Source: Astrocystis sublimbata
Taxonomy: Eukaryota; Ascomycota; Sordariomycetes; Xylariales; Xylariaceae
Reading direction: 5' to 3'
Assembly: GCA_022453515.1 (NCBI GenBank)
Contig: JAJNNY010000016.1
Coordinates: forward strand, 1-64,000
Length of the DNA stretch: 64,000 nucleotides
Shown here: positions 35,662 through 48,139 of the stretch, one piece after another
Layout: the number at the start of each line of letters is the position of its first letter
Numbering within the stretch: the stretch's first letter is position 1
Notes under the pieces: model-generated
What the model saw: the letters and a program-made list of their open reading frames with translations, nothing else
Told to the model about the DNA's origin: nothing
The model's database searches: none
Program-made: the position numbers and the translations under genes

Positions 35662-37362
35662 AATTTCAATATTGGTAAGTTCACTTAGCCTACGACAAGT
35701 AGGAATTGGATCACTCTGCTAATTCGAACCTGAAGAGAAAGCGACCATTGCCATCAGTCGCTGATACTACTGCGTGATCCTTCACAGGCAACATGACTTC
35801 TGGTACAACAGAGATTTTTTTTTTCTTATATACTGAAAGACAAACCGCAGTGGGTGAAGCATAGCAATGCTCATACCCCAGCCATTATCACAGCAACGAG
35901 GCATTTCTCTATTTTGCCCTCTGATTTATTCATGCGAAGGACAAAGTTGCAGTGGGCAACGACGTACGGATCATGCGATTTGTCTTTATGGTCTGGCCGG
36001 TGTCAGGGAAACATGCACGGCTGAAATTGCAAGGAACGGCGTTGGGGAAAGGAAATGCTAGATCCCACGATATTGCTTTTCACATTTCGAACATTAAGAA
36101 ATGGATCCAATTCATTCCTCTCGTCCCCGTATGCATTTGTGCCTGGTGACATTTGTTGTGCTGTACACCTAGATAAGCTCTGCCTCAAAGTAGGTACAAC
36201 CAAACCATATGGCAAGTTCCATCGCATGGGCCGGTGCACTTTGTAGGTTACCTGAAGACATTGGTATCAAATTTATTGCTTCGGTTGATGGTAGATCCAC
36301 GGTTAGTCCAGAAAGCCACATGAGGCTTCAGGGTACCTACCTTAGGTAAGTACCTAGGTAGGTAGGTATATTGAGTGGGTGCGATTCGCGGCAAGGCACC
36401 GACTCGACAACGTCACCCTCAATTTAATGCCCGACAAGGCCTGGAGTGGTGCTAATAAGTCCCAGGGTACTGGAGAAGTACCGATACACAAGCCCACAAC
36501 CAAATTTTGAAGGCTGGAAGGCTGGACGCATTTGGACGTTGAGGCAGTACCATGGCCTGAGTAGGCACCTGGCAATAAATGATATCTCGGGTAGTTGTGA
36601 GGCATGTAATGAATCATCGAAGAGACTACTATCGTAATTAATATAATGAGAGTTGAGAATTTCTCAATATGGCCTCTGTCTCTGTAGAATGCTTGAAATG
36701 CTGGCTTTTTTGTTCGGGCTCTTACAGTGCATGCATGCATCTGGTACAGGTAGTATGTAGATACATGTAGGTACCTACGGTGGACACGTTTGCATATAAG
36801 TAAGCACCCTAGCGCATGAGCGGGCGGGCAGAGAGGCAGGCGAACAGGTAGGCCAGCACGAGCACGGGACAGACAGCTCAGGCAGCGCCGCCCTACAACG
36901 ACGGCCAAACCACCACTGCACCACCAACACCACCACCACCAGGTGCAACACTCCACCGACATCATCCCTTCCACTCACCACTTCTTCTTTCTTACCAGTC
37001 TTTCATCGTCGCTAGGCACCATCCCCATCTGTCGCCGCCGGTGCCCGCTCCCTTCTCCCGACTGTTGGGATCATCGAGGCTATCGCGCACCACTTTTTGA
37101 CTTCGGCCGGGTTATCGGGGGTTCTGTTCTCGATTCGTCATTCGCCATTCGTCATCTGATCCGCTCCCGACGCCGTCGCCACCTTCGGTTCACAACTGCC
37201 TGCATCTGGCGGCTCTGCTCGGCCTGACGCAACCCGCACCCCTTAGAACCATACACTCGGCCACCCCTTCCCACCGCCGCAGCCGTCGAGCGAGCCGGAC
37301 GCTGGCTGTACTGTACCACTGCACACCTCCCCCCACCCCACGTCTTCCCGCCTACCGCCACA
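35662..37362. other. Intergenic region between TAF12 and rpn3
   Basis: It holds the TAF12 3' UTR and the rpn3 promoter. TACCTTAGGTAAGTACCTAG with GTAGGTAGGTA lies around 36338-36368, and ATGTAGGTACCTACGG near 36764. The last 400 bases are C-rich. Antisense open frames, including one full of Trp codons at 36354-36974, come from CCA/CAC repeats and are not believable genes. Confidence 0.5.
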
Positions 37363-39265
37363 ATGCCCGGCAAGACGCCCCATTCAAACGGCATCCGAAA
37401 CAACAAAGATGGTGACAAGACCGCCGAGAAGTCCTCGATGAAGGGCAAGGGCAAGAAGGGCGCCAAGGAGGGTGAGGATATGACTGTGGTTGTCCCGCCC
37501 TCCAAGGCTGCAAAACAACCATCGCAGCCACCACAGGCTGACGCCGAGGGGGATGTTGACATGGACGATCTGGATAAGGCCCAGGACTCCGAGACCGAGG
37601 TTGACCCTGTCGTACAGGCCATTACAGGTACATCATCCGCCTCCCTTGGCTTAAGCTTAGTTTGAAGCTTGAAACCTTAAAACTGACGCGCATGACCCCT
37701 CCCGCAGATATCAAGAGCAACTTCGCCCTTCTCGACCGCGCTGTGGCCCTGTTCGACTCTAGATTTACATTGCGCGCGCTGCGGTCCATCTCGTCCCTTC
37801 GCAAACGCCTCACGCCCGAGATCCTCTCGCAGGCTATCGCCGAGACGTTCCCTCCCACAAGCGCGTCTGCGGGCGTCGCGAAGAAGCTCCTTGCTGCTAT
37901 CGGCAAGTCCGACGTGTCGTTGGGGCGTCAATCCAGTACCGAAATGGAGATTGATAGCGACTCCAAGGGTTCAAAGAACAGCAGCAAGAAGGAGAACAAG
38001 GAGCTGATCCCCGAGGTCGACATCTTCCTCGGCATACTGATCCAAGTCTATCTATACGATTCCAAGAAATTCCAACAGGGCGCCGTGTTTTCCCAGGCTC
38101 TGGCTGACCGCATACACTCGCTCAACCGGCGGACACTCGACTCCCTTTCTGCGAAGGCTTATTTCTACTACTCGTTGTTCTGCGAGCAGCTCGCACCAGC
38201 CCCCCCGTCGCCTCGGTCACCCGTCGTCGCGATCCGGCCGACGCTTCTGACTGCCCTCCGAACGGCGGTTTTACGCAAAGATATCGATACGCAGGCGTCT
38301 GTCATCGTCTTGCTCCTTCGAAGCTACCTCCTTACCTCTCATATCTCGCAGGCCGACCTGCTCGTAACCCACACGCAGTTCCCCGAGAATGCTGCCAATA
38401 CGCAGGTGGCGCGCTTCTTGTACTACCTGGGCCGCATCCGAGCCATTCAGTTGCGGTACACCGAAGCTCATGAGCACCTGACCGCGGCTACTCGGAAAGC
38501 ACCGGCGAGCCACTGCGCTCTTGGGTTCGCACAGACGGCAACGAAGCTCCTGCTCGTTGTTGAGCTACTCATGGGCGACATTCCCGAGAGGGCGACGTTC
38601 CGGGCGTCGAACATGGAGCAGGCATTGCGGCCCTACTTCCTCCTCGTCCAAGCCGTGCGGGTGGGCAATCTGGAGGATTTTGAAACGGCGATTGCCGAGC
38701 ACGCCGACACATTCCGCCGCGACGGCACCTACTCACTGATCCTGCGTCTACGCCAGAACGTCATCAAGACCGGTATCCGCATGATGAGCTTGAGCTACAG
38801 TCGCATCTCGCTGCGAGACATATGCATTCGATTGCACCTGGGCAGCGAAGAGAGTGCTGAGTACATAGTTGCCAAGGCCATCCGTGATGGCGTGATTGAG
38901 GCGACACTAGACCGGGAGCATGGCTTCATGAAGAGTAAAGAGGTTGGGGATGTATATGCCACGCGGGAGCCCGGAGAGGCGTTCCATGACCGGATCCGAG
39001 CGTGCCTCGGTCTTCACGATGAGAGTGTCAAGGTACGGTTCAACTTTGTCTTTTGTTCGTCCATTTTAGTTCTCCACGTATTGATAGTTGTTGGCTAACT
39101 TAAACAACGTTGTAATGACAGGCCATGCGCTTCCCGATGAACCAACATCGTTTGGAGCTTAAGAATGCCCAAGAAGCTCGAGAGCGAGAACGAGAGATGG
39201 CAAAGGAGATACAAGACGGCGATTTGGATGAAGATGACCTTGGCGGCGACTTCGAGGGTATGTAG
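37363..39265 (+). CDS. rpn3: 26S proteasome regulatory subunit Rpn3 (PCI domain)
   Basis: Non-ATPase lid subunit of the 19S regulatory particle. Three exons, 37363-37627, 37708-39032 and 39122-39265, join in phase to about 577 residues, somewhat longer than the yeast protein because of a Lys/Pro-rich N-terminus. After it come helical repeats (LLDRAVALFDSRFTLRALRS, LIQVYLYDSKKFQQGAVF, YYLGRIRAIQLRYTEAHEHL). The PCI region follows (PYFLLVQAVRVGNLEDFE to SYSRISLRDICIRLHLGSEE and AIRDGVIEATLD). The C-terminal exon gives AMRFPMNQHRLELKNAQEAR and ends in an acidic tail, typical of Rpn3. It lies between TAF12 and the MYST gene, all on the plus strand but separately transcribed. Confidence 0.92.
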
Positions 39266-40111
39266 TTCAATGCTGACAGCCCGTGTATTATGGAGCATCA
39301 GCCTCGTCCTAAGTGGCGCTGTCTGTAGCGTACTCCAGAGCAGGACTAGGCTGTATTGCACGGCTGCAAGGACGATGTGTGCATCAAGCTATGATGGGTA
39401 GTTGATGTGACGGGAGGTGGAATCGCAACTCGAATCAAAGCCGCCACGGAAACACGGTCATGACGGCGCGCATTTTCTGTAGAAAGATGCAGCAAAGGAT
39501 GTTTTGCCTCCCGGCAGCAGTAACAGCAAGCCAGGGGGTGAAGGGGGCCGCGGCAGACTAAGGGACGGCTCACTGCTGTCGCTCACACGGGTTTCTTGCT
39601 GGTGGTGCTGTTACGGATTCGACTTGCTTCGTTTGGTTGAAGTGTTATAGTAGACAGGTGCATTTTAATTCAGCAGTTCCCATTTACCATTCAGCCATGC
39701 CTTTGGGTGGTCCTGATCATCAATGCTTGAGCTACCTTACCCATCAGTTGCGTCGCCCCACATGTCGGCAATCTAGGTAGATTGTGCGTACTTAGGTACT
39801 GAGCACAGTGCTATCCGGATTAATGTGCGGCGCCTTGCACAGTGCCTGTCGAGCCTGTACCTAGGTAGGTAGCTCTTTAAAGTGCACTTCACTGGGCCCA
39901 ATACCGGTCTCTCTCACCTGTCAGGGCGCGAGACGAGTCACCTGGACTAACACGACTAACTTAAACCTTACTTCCTTTTCCTCGCATGGGGAAAAAGTTT
40001 ATTCTCCAAGTCCACGTAGCCATGGTCTGGCATGATCCGACATAAAATCCCATCCGATCCGAAGCTCTCCCCGACAATGCTCTGCCACCCCACGCGCTCC
40101 CCTCCAGCAGC
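39266..40111. other. Intergenic region between rpn3 and MYST gene
   Basis: No gene is seen. A GTACCTAGGTAGGTAG motif lies near 39858 and ACTTAGGTAC near 39790. The interval presumably holds the rpn3 terminator and the promoter of the next gene. Confidence 0.4.
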
Positions 40112-42413
40112 ATGGCGCCCCAGAAGCGCAAACACCCTCACGATGCCGCCACAGGGACCGGCGGTAGTATCCCCGGCGCTCCCGCGCGTCGCTCGACTCG
40201 CCAACACCCCGATGCCGCCCTCGTAGAGCCAGACCATCAATTGAGGAGCGGCCGTGCGCGCGCTGTCGTTTCCGACACGTCGTCGAAGACCACAGTAACG
40301 CGACTCGCCTCTCGAGGCAGAAGATGGAATGCTACGAAAGCCGTTGTCGCCGACGTCGATCTCGACCCCGATCTCGAATTATCCGCTACCGTCACGATCC
40401 AAACCAGAGCGACAGCCACCAGGAACAAGGCCAACACCAGAGGCAGTGGCAAAGGCAAAGGCAAAGGCAAAGGGCAAGGCAATACCGAGCCGCCCATGGA
40501 CGCAGCCGTAGCCATGTCTCCCTCCTCTTCCAAGGAGAATGTGCGACCGCCGACCCCTTCCGACGACGGGAAGAAAAACACCGCCCATCTCGACTATTCT
40601 CAGTCCCAGTCCCAGTCCCAGTCCCAGACCCAGCCCCGTCGCCGTATCCGATCTCCGTCTCCGTCTTCGTCTCGCTCTCCAAAACCAAGACATTCACGGC
40701 CGCGCCCATCTTCAACCTCGCAATCACATGCACTTGCCCAAGGATCACAACAGCAACCAGCATACCCTGTCCCCAAACCCGGGCCCGTGCCTGTAGGCGC
40801 GAATTCGGGACCACCACCACCTGCTGCTGCCGCCGCCGCCGTTGCCACCGTTCATATAACACCCAAGCGCGCCCGCACCCCTCCCAGCAAACCGAAGACA
40901 TCCGGAGCACCGGGAACCCCCCACTCCGACCGCAACATTGACCAGATCGTCTTCGGTACCACCTGTTTCAAGGCTTGGTATCCCTCGTATTATGGCAAGG
41001 AGGTCCTTGGCGATGTCGCCGCCCTCGTGGGAACTGGAGGGGCTGGCCCCAGCGTCGCTGCCGGCAATGCTAAGATCGGTGGCGGGAAACGTGATACGCC
41101 GATACTCGAACGACTGTACGTCTGTCCGTGCTGCTTCAAGTATTCGCGAGAGATGATACCTTGGTGGAAACATGTGCAATATTGCCAGCAAAGGGCATTT
41201 GTTCCTGGAATCAAGGTCTACACACACCCCAGCCGCTCCAAAATGGTGCGCCGCCCGCGCACAGGCTCATCCTCCTTATCGGCATCGCCGTCGTTATCAG
41301 GTCCCATGGACCCATCGAAAGGCAAGAGAAGGACCAGGCCCAGTCATGACGACCAGCAGGCGGACGCCGCCACAACAAACGAAGGGGAATGGAGCGTCTG
41401 GGAAGTAGACGGCGAGAAAGACGGGGTATGTCTTGTCCCCCATCCCGCGGCCATCACCGCAGAGGCTAAATATAGATCAGTTGTTCTGTCAGAATCTCTC
41501 CCTGTTCGCGAAGCTCTTCCTAGATAACAAATCGGTATTCTTCGATGTTACAGGCTTCAACTACTTTCTCTTGGTCTATACACCTCGGATTTCCGAATCG
41601 CACGCAGCGTCTCCTTCACAGGCCGTTCCACAGCCACCCACCGAGTTCAAAGAGTTAGAGCCTACCGAATCGGCCCTACAAACCTCTACCAATCCCCAGC
41701 TGCCGCATTCCCGACCGCAAATCGTCGGCTTCTACTCGAAAGAGAAGATGTCCTGGGATAATAACAACCTAGCGTGCATTCTGGTCTTTCCACCGTGGCA
41801 ACGCAAGGGCCTCGGCGCCCTGCTCATGGGCGTTTCCTATGAGATTTCACGACGCGAGGGGATACTGGGTGGGCCCGAAAAGCCCATCTCGGAGCTGGGG
41901 CGCAAGGGGTACAAGCGTTTCTGGGCTGGCGAGATCATCCGGTGGATCCTCGGGCTCGACTTGCCGGCAACCTTGGTCGACTCTGTTCACACCACGAGGC
42001 CGACGAGAAGAGAGGAGAAAGACCGAGGCAAAGACAAGGTCACGGAGCAGGATGAATGTGTCGTTGACGTGGAGAAGTGCTCGCGAGACACTTGGATCGT
42101 CCTTGAAGACTGCCTTGCCGTGCTCCGGGAGATGGGCGTCGTTGAGGACGCGGGCCTCGGGTTCCCCGGACAGAAATGGGACGGCGAGCGGGACGGTGAG
42201 GCGGAGCCACATGCACATGCAAAAGAGAACCAGAAGGATAAGAATGACAAAGGTTCAAAGCGGCCGCGCGTGCCCAGGGTGAGGGTCGACAAGGCGGCTG
42301 CCCGTAGGTGGGCGCTCGAAAATCACATCGACCTTGCGAGAGCCTGCGATCCCGACGGCTTTGTGGATGGATATGCTATCAGGCAAGGAAAATCAGACGA
42401 CGAGGAAAAGTAA
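40112..42413 (+). CDS. MYST-family histone acetyltransferase, Sas2-like
   Basis: Two exons, 40112-41425 and 41481-42413, with a short 55-bp intron, give about 748 residues. The MYST zinc finger is present as CPCC, 12 residues, H, 3 residues, C (about residues 338-358). The second exon opens with LFCQNLSLFAKLFLDNKSVF. It contains IVGFYSKEKMSWDNNNLACI with the likely catalytic Cys, the acetyl-CoA loop QRKGLG, and GGPEKPISELG. FLDNKSVF is closer to Sas2 than to Esa1, but the subfamily is not certain. It is unusual in its 330-residue low-complexity N-terminus (including a run of SQ repeats) and in a Ser/Pro insertion of about 70 residues after the zinc finger. No chromodomain is seen. The expected role is acetylation of histone H4 or H2A tails in the nucleus. 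Confidence 0.85.
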
Positions 42414-43767
42414 GAAAAAAACGGAGAAGAGGAAACTGAGCAACGTCGGCCTGCGAAGCGGGCGAGTGTTTTCGTGCGTATGTATATCTTTTTCTGTCTG
42501 GCTCCAATTTGTAGCTACCTGTGGAAAGCGAGGCGTCTGGAAATGAGGGGAAGGCCCATGTCATAATCTGATGACAGTGAAAATACGTATGTGCTTTATG
42601 GAAAGACGGGTTTCTCGGGCTCGCTCGGTGTCGTGGAACAAATAACTGAGTCACTGCGGCGTGATGCAACTCGGATACTAATTGGTGAAATTCATGGTGG
42701 TCGTTTTCTTCCTCTGGCATCACTAGCTTACTTTTGCTTGCTTTCCCTGGACACAATACCTTAGGTACCTAGTGATTCAGAATCTGTTGTCTTTACTCCC
42801 ATTCTGATGAGTATAAGCTGAACGAACAAGGGCTCGCCTCATGGGATATTTGCGGCATCAAGTATTAGTGTCATGCAGTGTGGAAATTCAAGATGATATC
42901 TCCCTACTGCCACAGTTCGTTCATATACATTGGAGCCTAGCTCTCATACTGGGGGTCTGGATAATTTAAGTAGGTTAAATGTTGCCTCGCACCTTGTTAC
43001 CTGAAAATTTTCAAAAAGCAGTAAGTAGTTCACCTGCAGCGTAAAGCACCTAGGAAACCGATGAACCTAATTGACATGCACAGGAGCGGGGAGGAGGAGA
43101 GAAGGCGATAACAGGAGGGGTAAACAGAAAAAATAATAATCGTTGACTAAACATGCGATCACGTTACATCGTGACCGCATGGTGGGTAAGGCGAAACGGG
43201 GTTCCCTCGGGTTATGTATCTCCCCCCTCTCTATCCATACCTGAGTCTCCCGAGTTGCTTCTCGCCTTAGGGGCTGCAGGCTGGCTGGCTAGCTTGCAGA
43301 TGCCGGCGAGTTTATTCTGTTGCACGATGTGACTTGGATAGCTTACTGTGATCCGATGCGTAGGTCAATTAGTCGGTGGGTTACCTAACCTCTTAGCTGG
43401 CAGCAGAGACGCAGATTTTGACAAATTCCGGAGCTTGGTATAGCTCATATGATCGTGGATTTAACCAAGCAGGGTAGTCAGTGGTTTATGGGCGGTTTCG
43501 GTATACTTGCACATAGGTACTTGTATGTCTAGGAATGAAAGTATATGAGAACGGTGTAACTATTCCACTTGGGTCGATGGGGCTCTTGTGTACTCTCGCT
43601 GTCCGACTTTGACCTTCTTATTCCTGACTTCATTTATACTTAATTTTGCGATATCTCAATATCTTCTACCTGGCTGCCTGTCTACCTATCTACGTGCATA
43701 CTGACGTACTTACTTACTCAACTCACTTTCCTCTCTTAGCCCCTAACGACCGCACAACTACACAACA
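42414..43767. other. Intergenic region upstream of SDR gene
   Basis: No gene is supported across about 1.35 kb. TTAGGTACCTAGTG occurs near 42763. Just before the SDR start, the segment ending near 43720 has several TACCTATCTACG- and TACTTACTTACT-like motifs. Confidence 0.4.
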
Positions 43768-44953
43768 ATGGCAGTGGCCCCCCGAAGCGTCATCGTCACA
43801 GGCGGCGCCAGCGGCCTGGGGAAGTCGATGAACGGCTACTTCGCGGCGAAAGGGGACATAGTGACGATCCTAGATGTGAATGAAGTCGATGGCCCTGCCG
43901 TTGCAACCGAGCTCGGCAAACTGGCTCCTCCTAGCGGGAGCTCAGGCGAAGAAGCAGCAACAGTGCGCTTCCGGAAATGCGATGTCTCTTCATGGGAGGA
44001 GCAGAAGGCCGTCTTCAAGGCGGTGTATGAGGACGTCGGACGCATTGACGTCGTCATCGCGAATGCGGGCATCACGGAGGGTGGACGGAGCTCGGTCGTG
44101 CCGCCTAGTCTTGCGGCTCTGGAGAGGGAGAGGGAGGCCGGTGTGGTGAGCGAGGAGGAGGGCAAGGATGCGGAGCCGCAGGAGCCGCTGTTGAAGGTCC
44201 TTAATGTGAATCTGGTCGGCAATGTTTACTGTAAGTTTTTTCCTTTTGCCTTTCTCAAAAACGCAATTCCCCAGCCACTTTTTGTTTCTATATGCAAAGC
44301 CAGATGAGCTCGCAACCTGCGAATTTGGTCATGGTCAGTCTAAACAGACAGACCATCACTAACACACCGACGCAGCCGTGCAACTCGCCTTCCACTACAT
44401 GCGCCTCAACACACCCGATGCGATGACAGGCCTCCGTGGCTCCATCGTCTGCACGGCTTCAAATGCGGGCCTGTATCCGTTCCCGCTGCAGCCTCTCTAC
44501 GCGGCGTCCAAACACGGCGTCATCGGCCTCGTACGCTCGCTGGCGCATATATACGCGCAACCTCGCTTCGGGGTCCAGATCAACGCGCTCGCGCCGGCGG
44601 TGCTCGGTAAGTTTCTTTTTCTTCTTCTTCTTCTTCTTCTTTGATCTCGGCTTCGTATAAAACGGCAACAGTAGCCGTGACGGTGGAGACATGAGCTAAC
44701 GTGGCGAAATTCTACGAAATCAGAGACCAACATCGCCGGCGACGTCCCACTCCCAGTCTTTGCCAACATGGTCATAACGCCACACAGCACGCTCCTGGCC
44801 GGTGTGGAAAAGTTCTTGGCCGACAGCTCGCTGACTGGTCAGGTGGCGGAGATACATGGGGAAAGTGTCACGTTACGGCCGCCGCATGAGTACGTTGATG
44901 CGGACTCGGAGGCCAACATAAATGAGTTTACGCGGATTGGAAGTCTTATGTGA
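43768..44953 (+). CDS. Short-chain dehydrogenase/reductase (SDR)
   Basis: NAD(P)-dependent oxidoreductase of the classical SDR type. Exons 43768-44230, 44376-44606 and 44724-44953 join in phase to about 307 residues. The Rossmann motif is TGGASGLG (residues 11-18), followed by an acidic residue in ILDVNEVD, which favours NAD over NADP. NAG appears in [12 protein letters not shown]. The catalytic Ser is in CTASNAG and the Tyr and Lys in YAASK (about residues 196-200). A charged insertion of about 35 residues follows NAGITEGG, where most relatives are shorter. The layout resembles 15-hydroxyprostaglandin-dehydrogenase-like fungal SDRs. The substrate is unknown and no pathway genes adjoin it. 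Confidence 0.85.
44619..44641 (+). repeat. TTC microsatellite in SDR intron 2
   Basis: About seven TTC units just after the donor of intron 2. They make a pyrimidine tract at the wrong end of the intron. In the other frame the intron would encode a Phe run, so gene predictors may wrongly retain it. Confidence 0.8.
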
Positions 44954-45921
44954 GATACGAGCGAAGCACGAAGAATTAAAGTAAGAGCATGGTCTTTGAT
45001 TTGCAGGAAGCATTGCCTCCAAAACTGTTAGATACGAAGACTTAGTCGTGTAGTGAACGATAATGTCGAGGTCAAAGCAACATGTGTTATTCAAGAAGCT
45101 GACAGTAGAGCTGTTGGGGCATCAAGTTCTTTCCGTGCCAAATCCAATGCGGCAGAGGGCATGAGTAAATCGACTTTGGAGCCCACAAAAGACAAGGGGG
45201 GCAGCAAGATCTCCTGAAACTAGACTTGACAGTATCTGGGGCAGGGCCGAGGAAAAGCTCAGTCGAAGGACGGAGAATGCAGTGTGAATGGAAAATAGGG
45301 GCAGTAGAAGTCGTGAGACCAAATTCTCGAAGGGTCGATAGGCGTTAAGTCGAAGGCCCTATGAGCGCGATGCCAGCTTTGGTTCTGCTCGGTAGGATAT
45401 GTAGTAAACCCATCATCTGACAGGGATCAAGAGGATAGTGTATTGTGTTCTGTGCTCTTCATGACTATAGGTATCTGGATCTCACGGAGAGACGGGGCCC
45501 GAAGAACGGCACTACCTGAAGGGAGACTGGACCAAAAAAGACCTTCGGGGCCTGTTGAACTCGGATACAAATTTGCTTTCTCAGAGAACGTTGATTGGTG
45601 CCCAAGAACCATCGTCCGCTTGAAAATCCATTATGTCGAAGCATCCCGGGGTAAACCCTCCTAAAAGCTGAATCTTTTTCCTCCCATTACGAACTCTCTG
45701 ATCTTTATTTTTCATCAGAGGCTCTGTGTCTCATGAACAGCAATCATTCTTCCGTGCTACGCCAATTAACTTCATGCAGACTAGCACCTCCCCCCTCACT
45801 GCTGCAAGGCTGCTGCTCTCCGTCCCTCAAGGTAGCTCTAATGCATCAGCACTTTCAACCCCCAGGGCTCCTAATATGCTGGTAGGAAGTCTCTAACGGT
45901 GTTCGCCACCAGGAAAATTGG
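44954..45921. other. Convergent intergenic region, no gene
   Basis: Lies between the SDR stop and the stop of the minus-strand gene at 45922. Open frames of 60-75 codons have no supporting features. It presumably contains both 3' UTRs. Confidence 0.4.
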
Positions 45922-47195
45922 CTAAACTCTCAGCGATCCAGTCACGATATCCATCAAAAATACCACTGGTCTCTCGTCCTCCATCTTATTTTTGCACCCA
46001 GTTTCCACATCTACTAATTTTCTCCTTTTGCTTGGCGGGGCTCCAACATCGCTATCGCCATCCGTTGCTGTCTCTATTAGCTGTACCCACTTCTCAATCT
46101 GCCGAGCGGCTGTGTTGGTGCCGGTGTTGGGGTTCTCGTATTCGGAGTCAGTGGGTTCATATTCGGAGTCAGTGGTATCATATTCTGGATCAGTGGTATC
46201 GTATTCGGAGTCTCTGGTCGCCATTTGAATATCTTGATCAGATCCATCTGCGATCTTTATGTTGCTGTCGCGAACTGCTGCCGATGAACGCGTGACTGGA
46301 ACGCCGGTGTCCGTGCTTCGGTTGTCCGCGGCGTCGGTTGCCTCATCTTTGTCTGTAGCGGCAATGGCGGGTGTGTGCTCGACGTCCATTCTATCAACAC
46401 CTTTATGGTTGTCGTTTGTTGCTCCATCCCTGCTAGCTGTGTCCGCTGTAGTTGTGTCGGTAACCGCAGCGCCAGCGACTCTATCAGAATTCGCATTCGC
46501 CGACGAATGAAAATCAGTTGAGGAGGAGAAACCAGAGCCAGCATCAGCTTTATCAATAGTAACCGTATTCAGCGCCGGGGCCGGATCATTGGATGCCTTA
46601 AAGGTTGGCACCTGAATAGGGACGTCGGGTTTCGACGGCAATGGGCTGGTCGCTGAAGATTTGACTACATCAGGTGGCATTATGTCAGAAACGCCGAGAT
46701 TCAGATGATACGACTCCTGGCGAAGGCGCTTAATGTGCGGCTTGACTCGATCCTGCGTATAGTTAGCAGGTACTTCTTATTTGCCAACTCAAGAAGCCTG
46801 TCTGGCCACATCGACCTGGCAACTAACTCACCAACCAAATCCGAATCACAAAGTCCACAGGCGAGTACTCTTTCAAGGGCCCGTGTAGGCCGGATAATTC
46901 AGCCTTGGCTTTCCTGTCATGACGACTGAAACACGTTACCATGTCTTGGTATTCTCCGGCGCACGTTCTCCAATCGACTGCGTCCGAAGCAAAACACGAT
47001 TGCTCTCTTGTGCGGTAAATCAAGTGCTTTGATGAACCCGGCAGTTGGCCCTAGCATCTTCAACCCCGCGTCTATTTGACGCTCGGAAGCAAGTGCAAGA
47101 TTCCAATCACCCGGTGGATGAGCATAGTTGAGGAACAAGGCCTGCGCCGCTTCGGCGTCCAGGTCATGTGATTGTACTCGTGGAAGTGATGCCAT
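45922..47195 (-). CDS. Asp/Thr-rich hypothetical protein with one frame break
   Basis: The ATG at 47195 begins MASLPRVQSHDLDAEAAQAL and stays coding-like to about 47020. There the frame must change by one base, near the TTTT run in GTGTTTTGC, to reach SDAVDWRTCAGEYQDMVTCF. No donor/acceptor pair explains the change, so a sequencing indel or a real mutation is likely. A 79-bp intron (46831-46753, GTGAGT to CTAAC...CAG) then joins VDFVIRIWL to DRVKPHIKRLRQES in phase. The C-terminal 240 residues are low complexity, rich in Asp, Thr, Ala and Ser. They contain three or four copies of a DSEY(D/E)TTD-like octad and a basic SKRRKL patch. WRTCAGEYQDM suggests a small folded domain. No family is recognised. 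Confidence 0.5.
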
Positions 47196-48139
47196 ATTTG
47201 CGAGAAGGTAATGATTGAGAGGTGATGCAGTATAACTTAAGAACAATAGTCGACTCAGGTGGTTGTCGTGTACTTTATCTGCAAGAGGCTTTCCGATAGC
47301 TTGATGAGAATGAGTTGAGTCCGGCGGTAGAACCCAGGTACTTATACAGGTGAAAGCATGGGAAGAAGACGTGTCGCCCTGGGGCGCATTTTCATTCTAT
47401 TATACCAAATAATAGCCTTGGCCCTCTTCATGATAATTCGGGAACCCAAGATTCGAGTCTAGCGAAATTGACGGAGCCGGCAAGACTATCTTGAAACACT
47501 TGATGCAGAAACATATTGTTGCCAGTTGTCTGTCGTAGATACAAAGCAATCGACGCTATAAGACATTGGGGGCTTGCCTGGCGAGTAAACGTGTAGAGGT
47601 AAGTAGAAGATGCGAGGAAACTGTCAAGTTAGTAACTCGCGGGATTTGTCTAGACTCATAGCGAAGTTGTCCTCTTTCTACCCCTGGGCCGCACTGCTCT
47701 TACTTGGACCGAAGATGAGACTTCCTCCTGCAGAATCTACTTATAAGGTCGAAAGTCGATCTGCAACACATCTCAAGACTCAAGACCCATTCACGCACAG
47801 AAACGAATAAAGTCTTCCGAACGGAACCATGGTGTGTAGTGATGGTCGTGCCCCATCCGAGTTGTCCGAATTTAAAGGGTTCAATCAAGATGGCCTCGGC
47901 CCAGTGGATTGCAAGCGCAGCTGATTACAAATTCTTGCCCACGCGGACAAGACGTATTGAGATAACTAGTATCCTTCAACAGCGCCCCAGGCGAGCCAGG
48001 TTGAGGTCGCACTTTGACATGAAGCCTTCTTGTCAGGCAATGCTGCATGCAGTGAGACAACCACGCACATGTGTACTAGCGTCGAGCTGTGCTCTCAGAG
48101 GTATGTGTAAGCTTTTCGTGCCCAGATGTTGCATCGATT
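47196..48139. other. Intergenic region before tRNA-Arg
   Basis: Holds the promoter of the minus-strand hypothetical gene. No gene is supported; a 66-codon frame at 47610 has no coding features. No clear regulatory site was recognised. Confidence 0.4.

Noticed and set aside
36354..36974. 206-codon minus-strand frame with many Trp and Cys
   Set aside because: It arises from CCA/CAC repeats in the C-rich rpn3 promoter; the composition is not that of a protein.
40392..40910. 172-codon frame antisense to the MYST gene
   Set aside because: Shadow of the low-complexity N-terminus; the sense strand has the MYST motifs downstream in the same exon.
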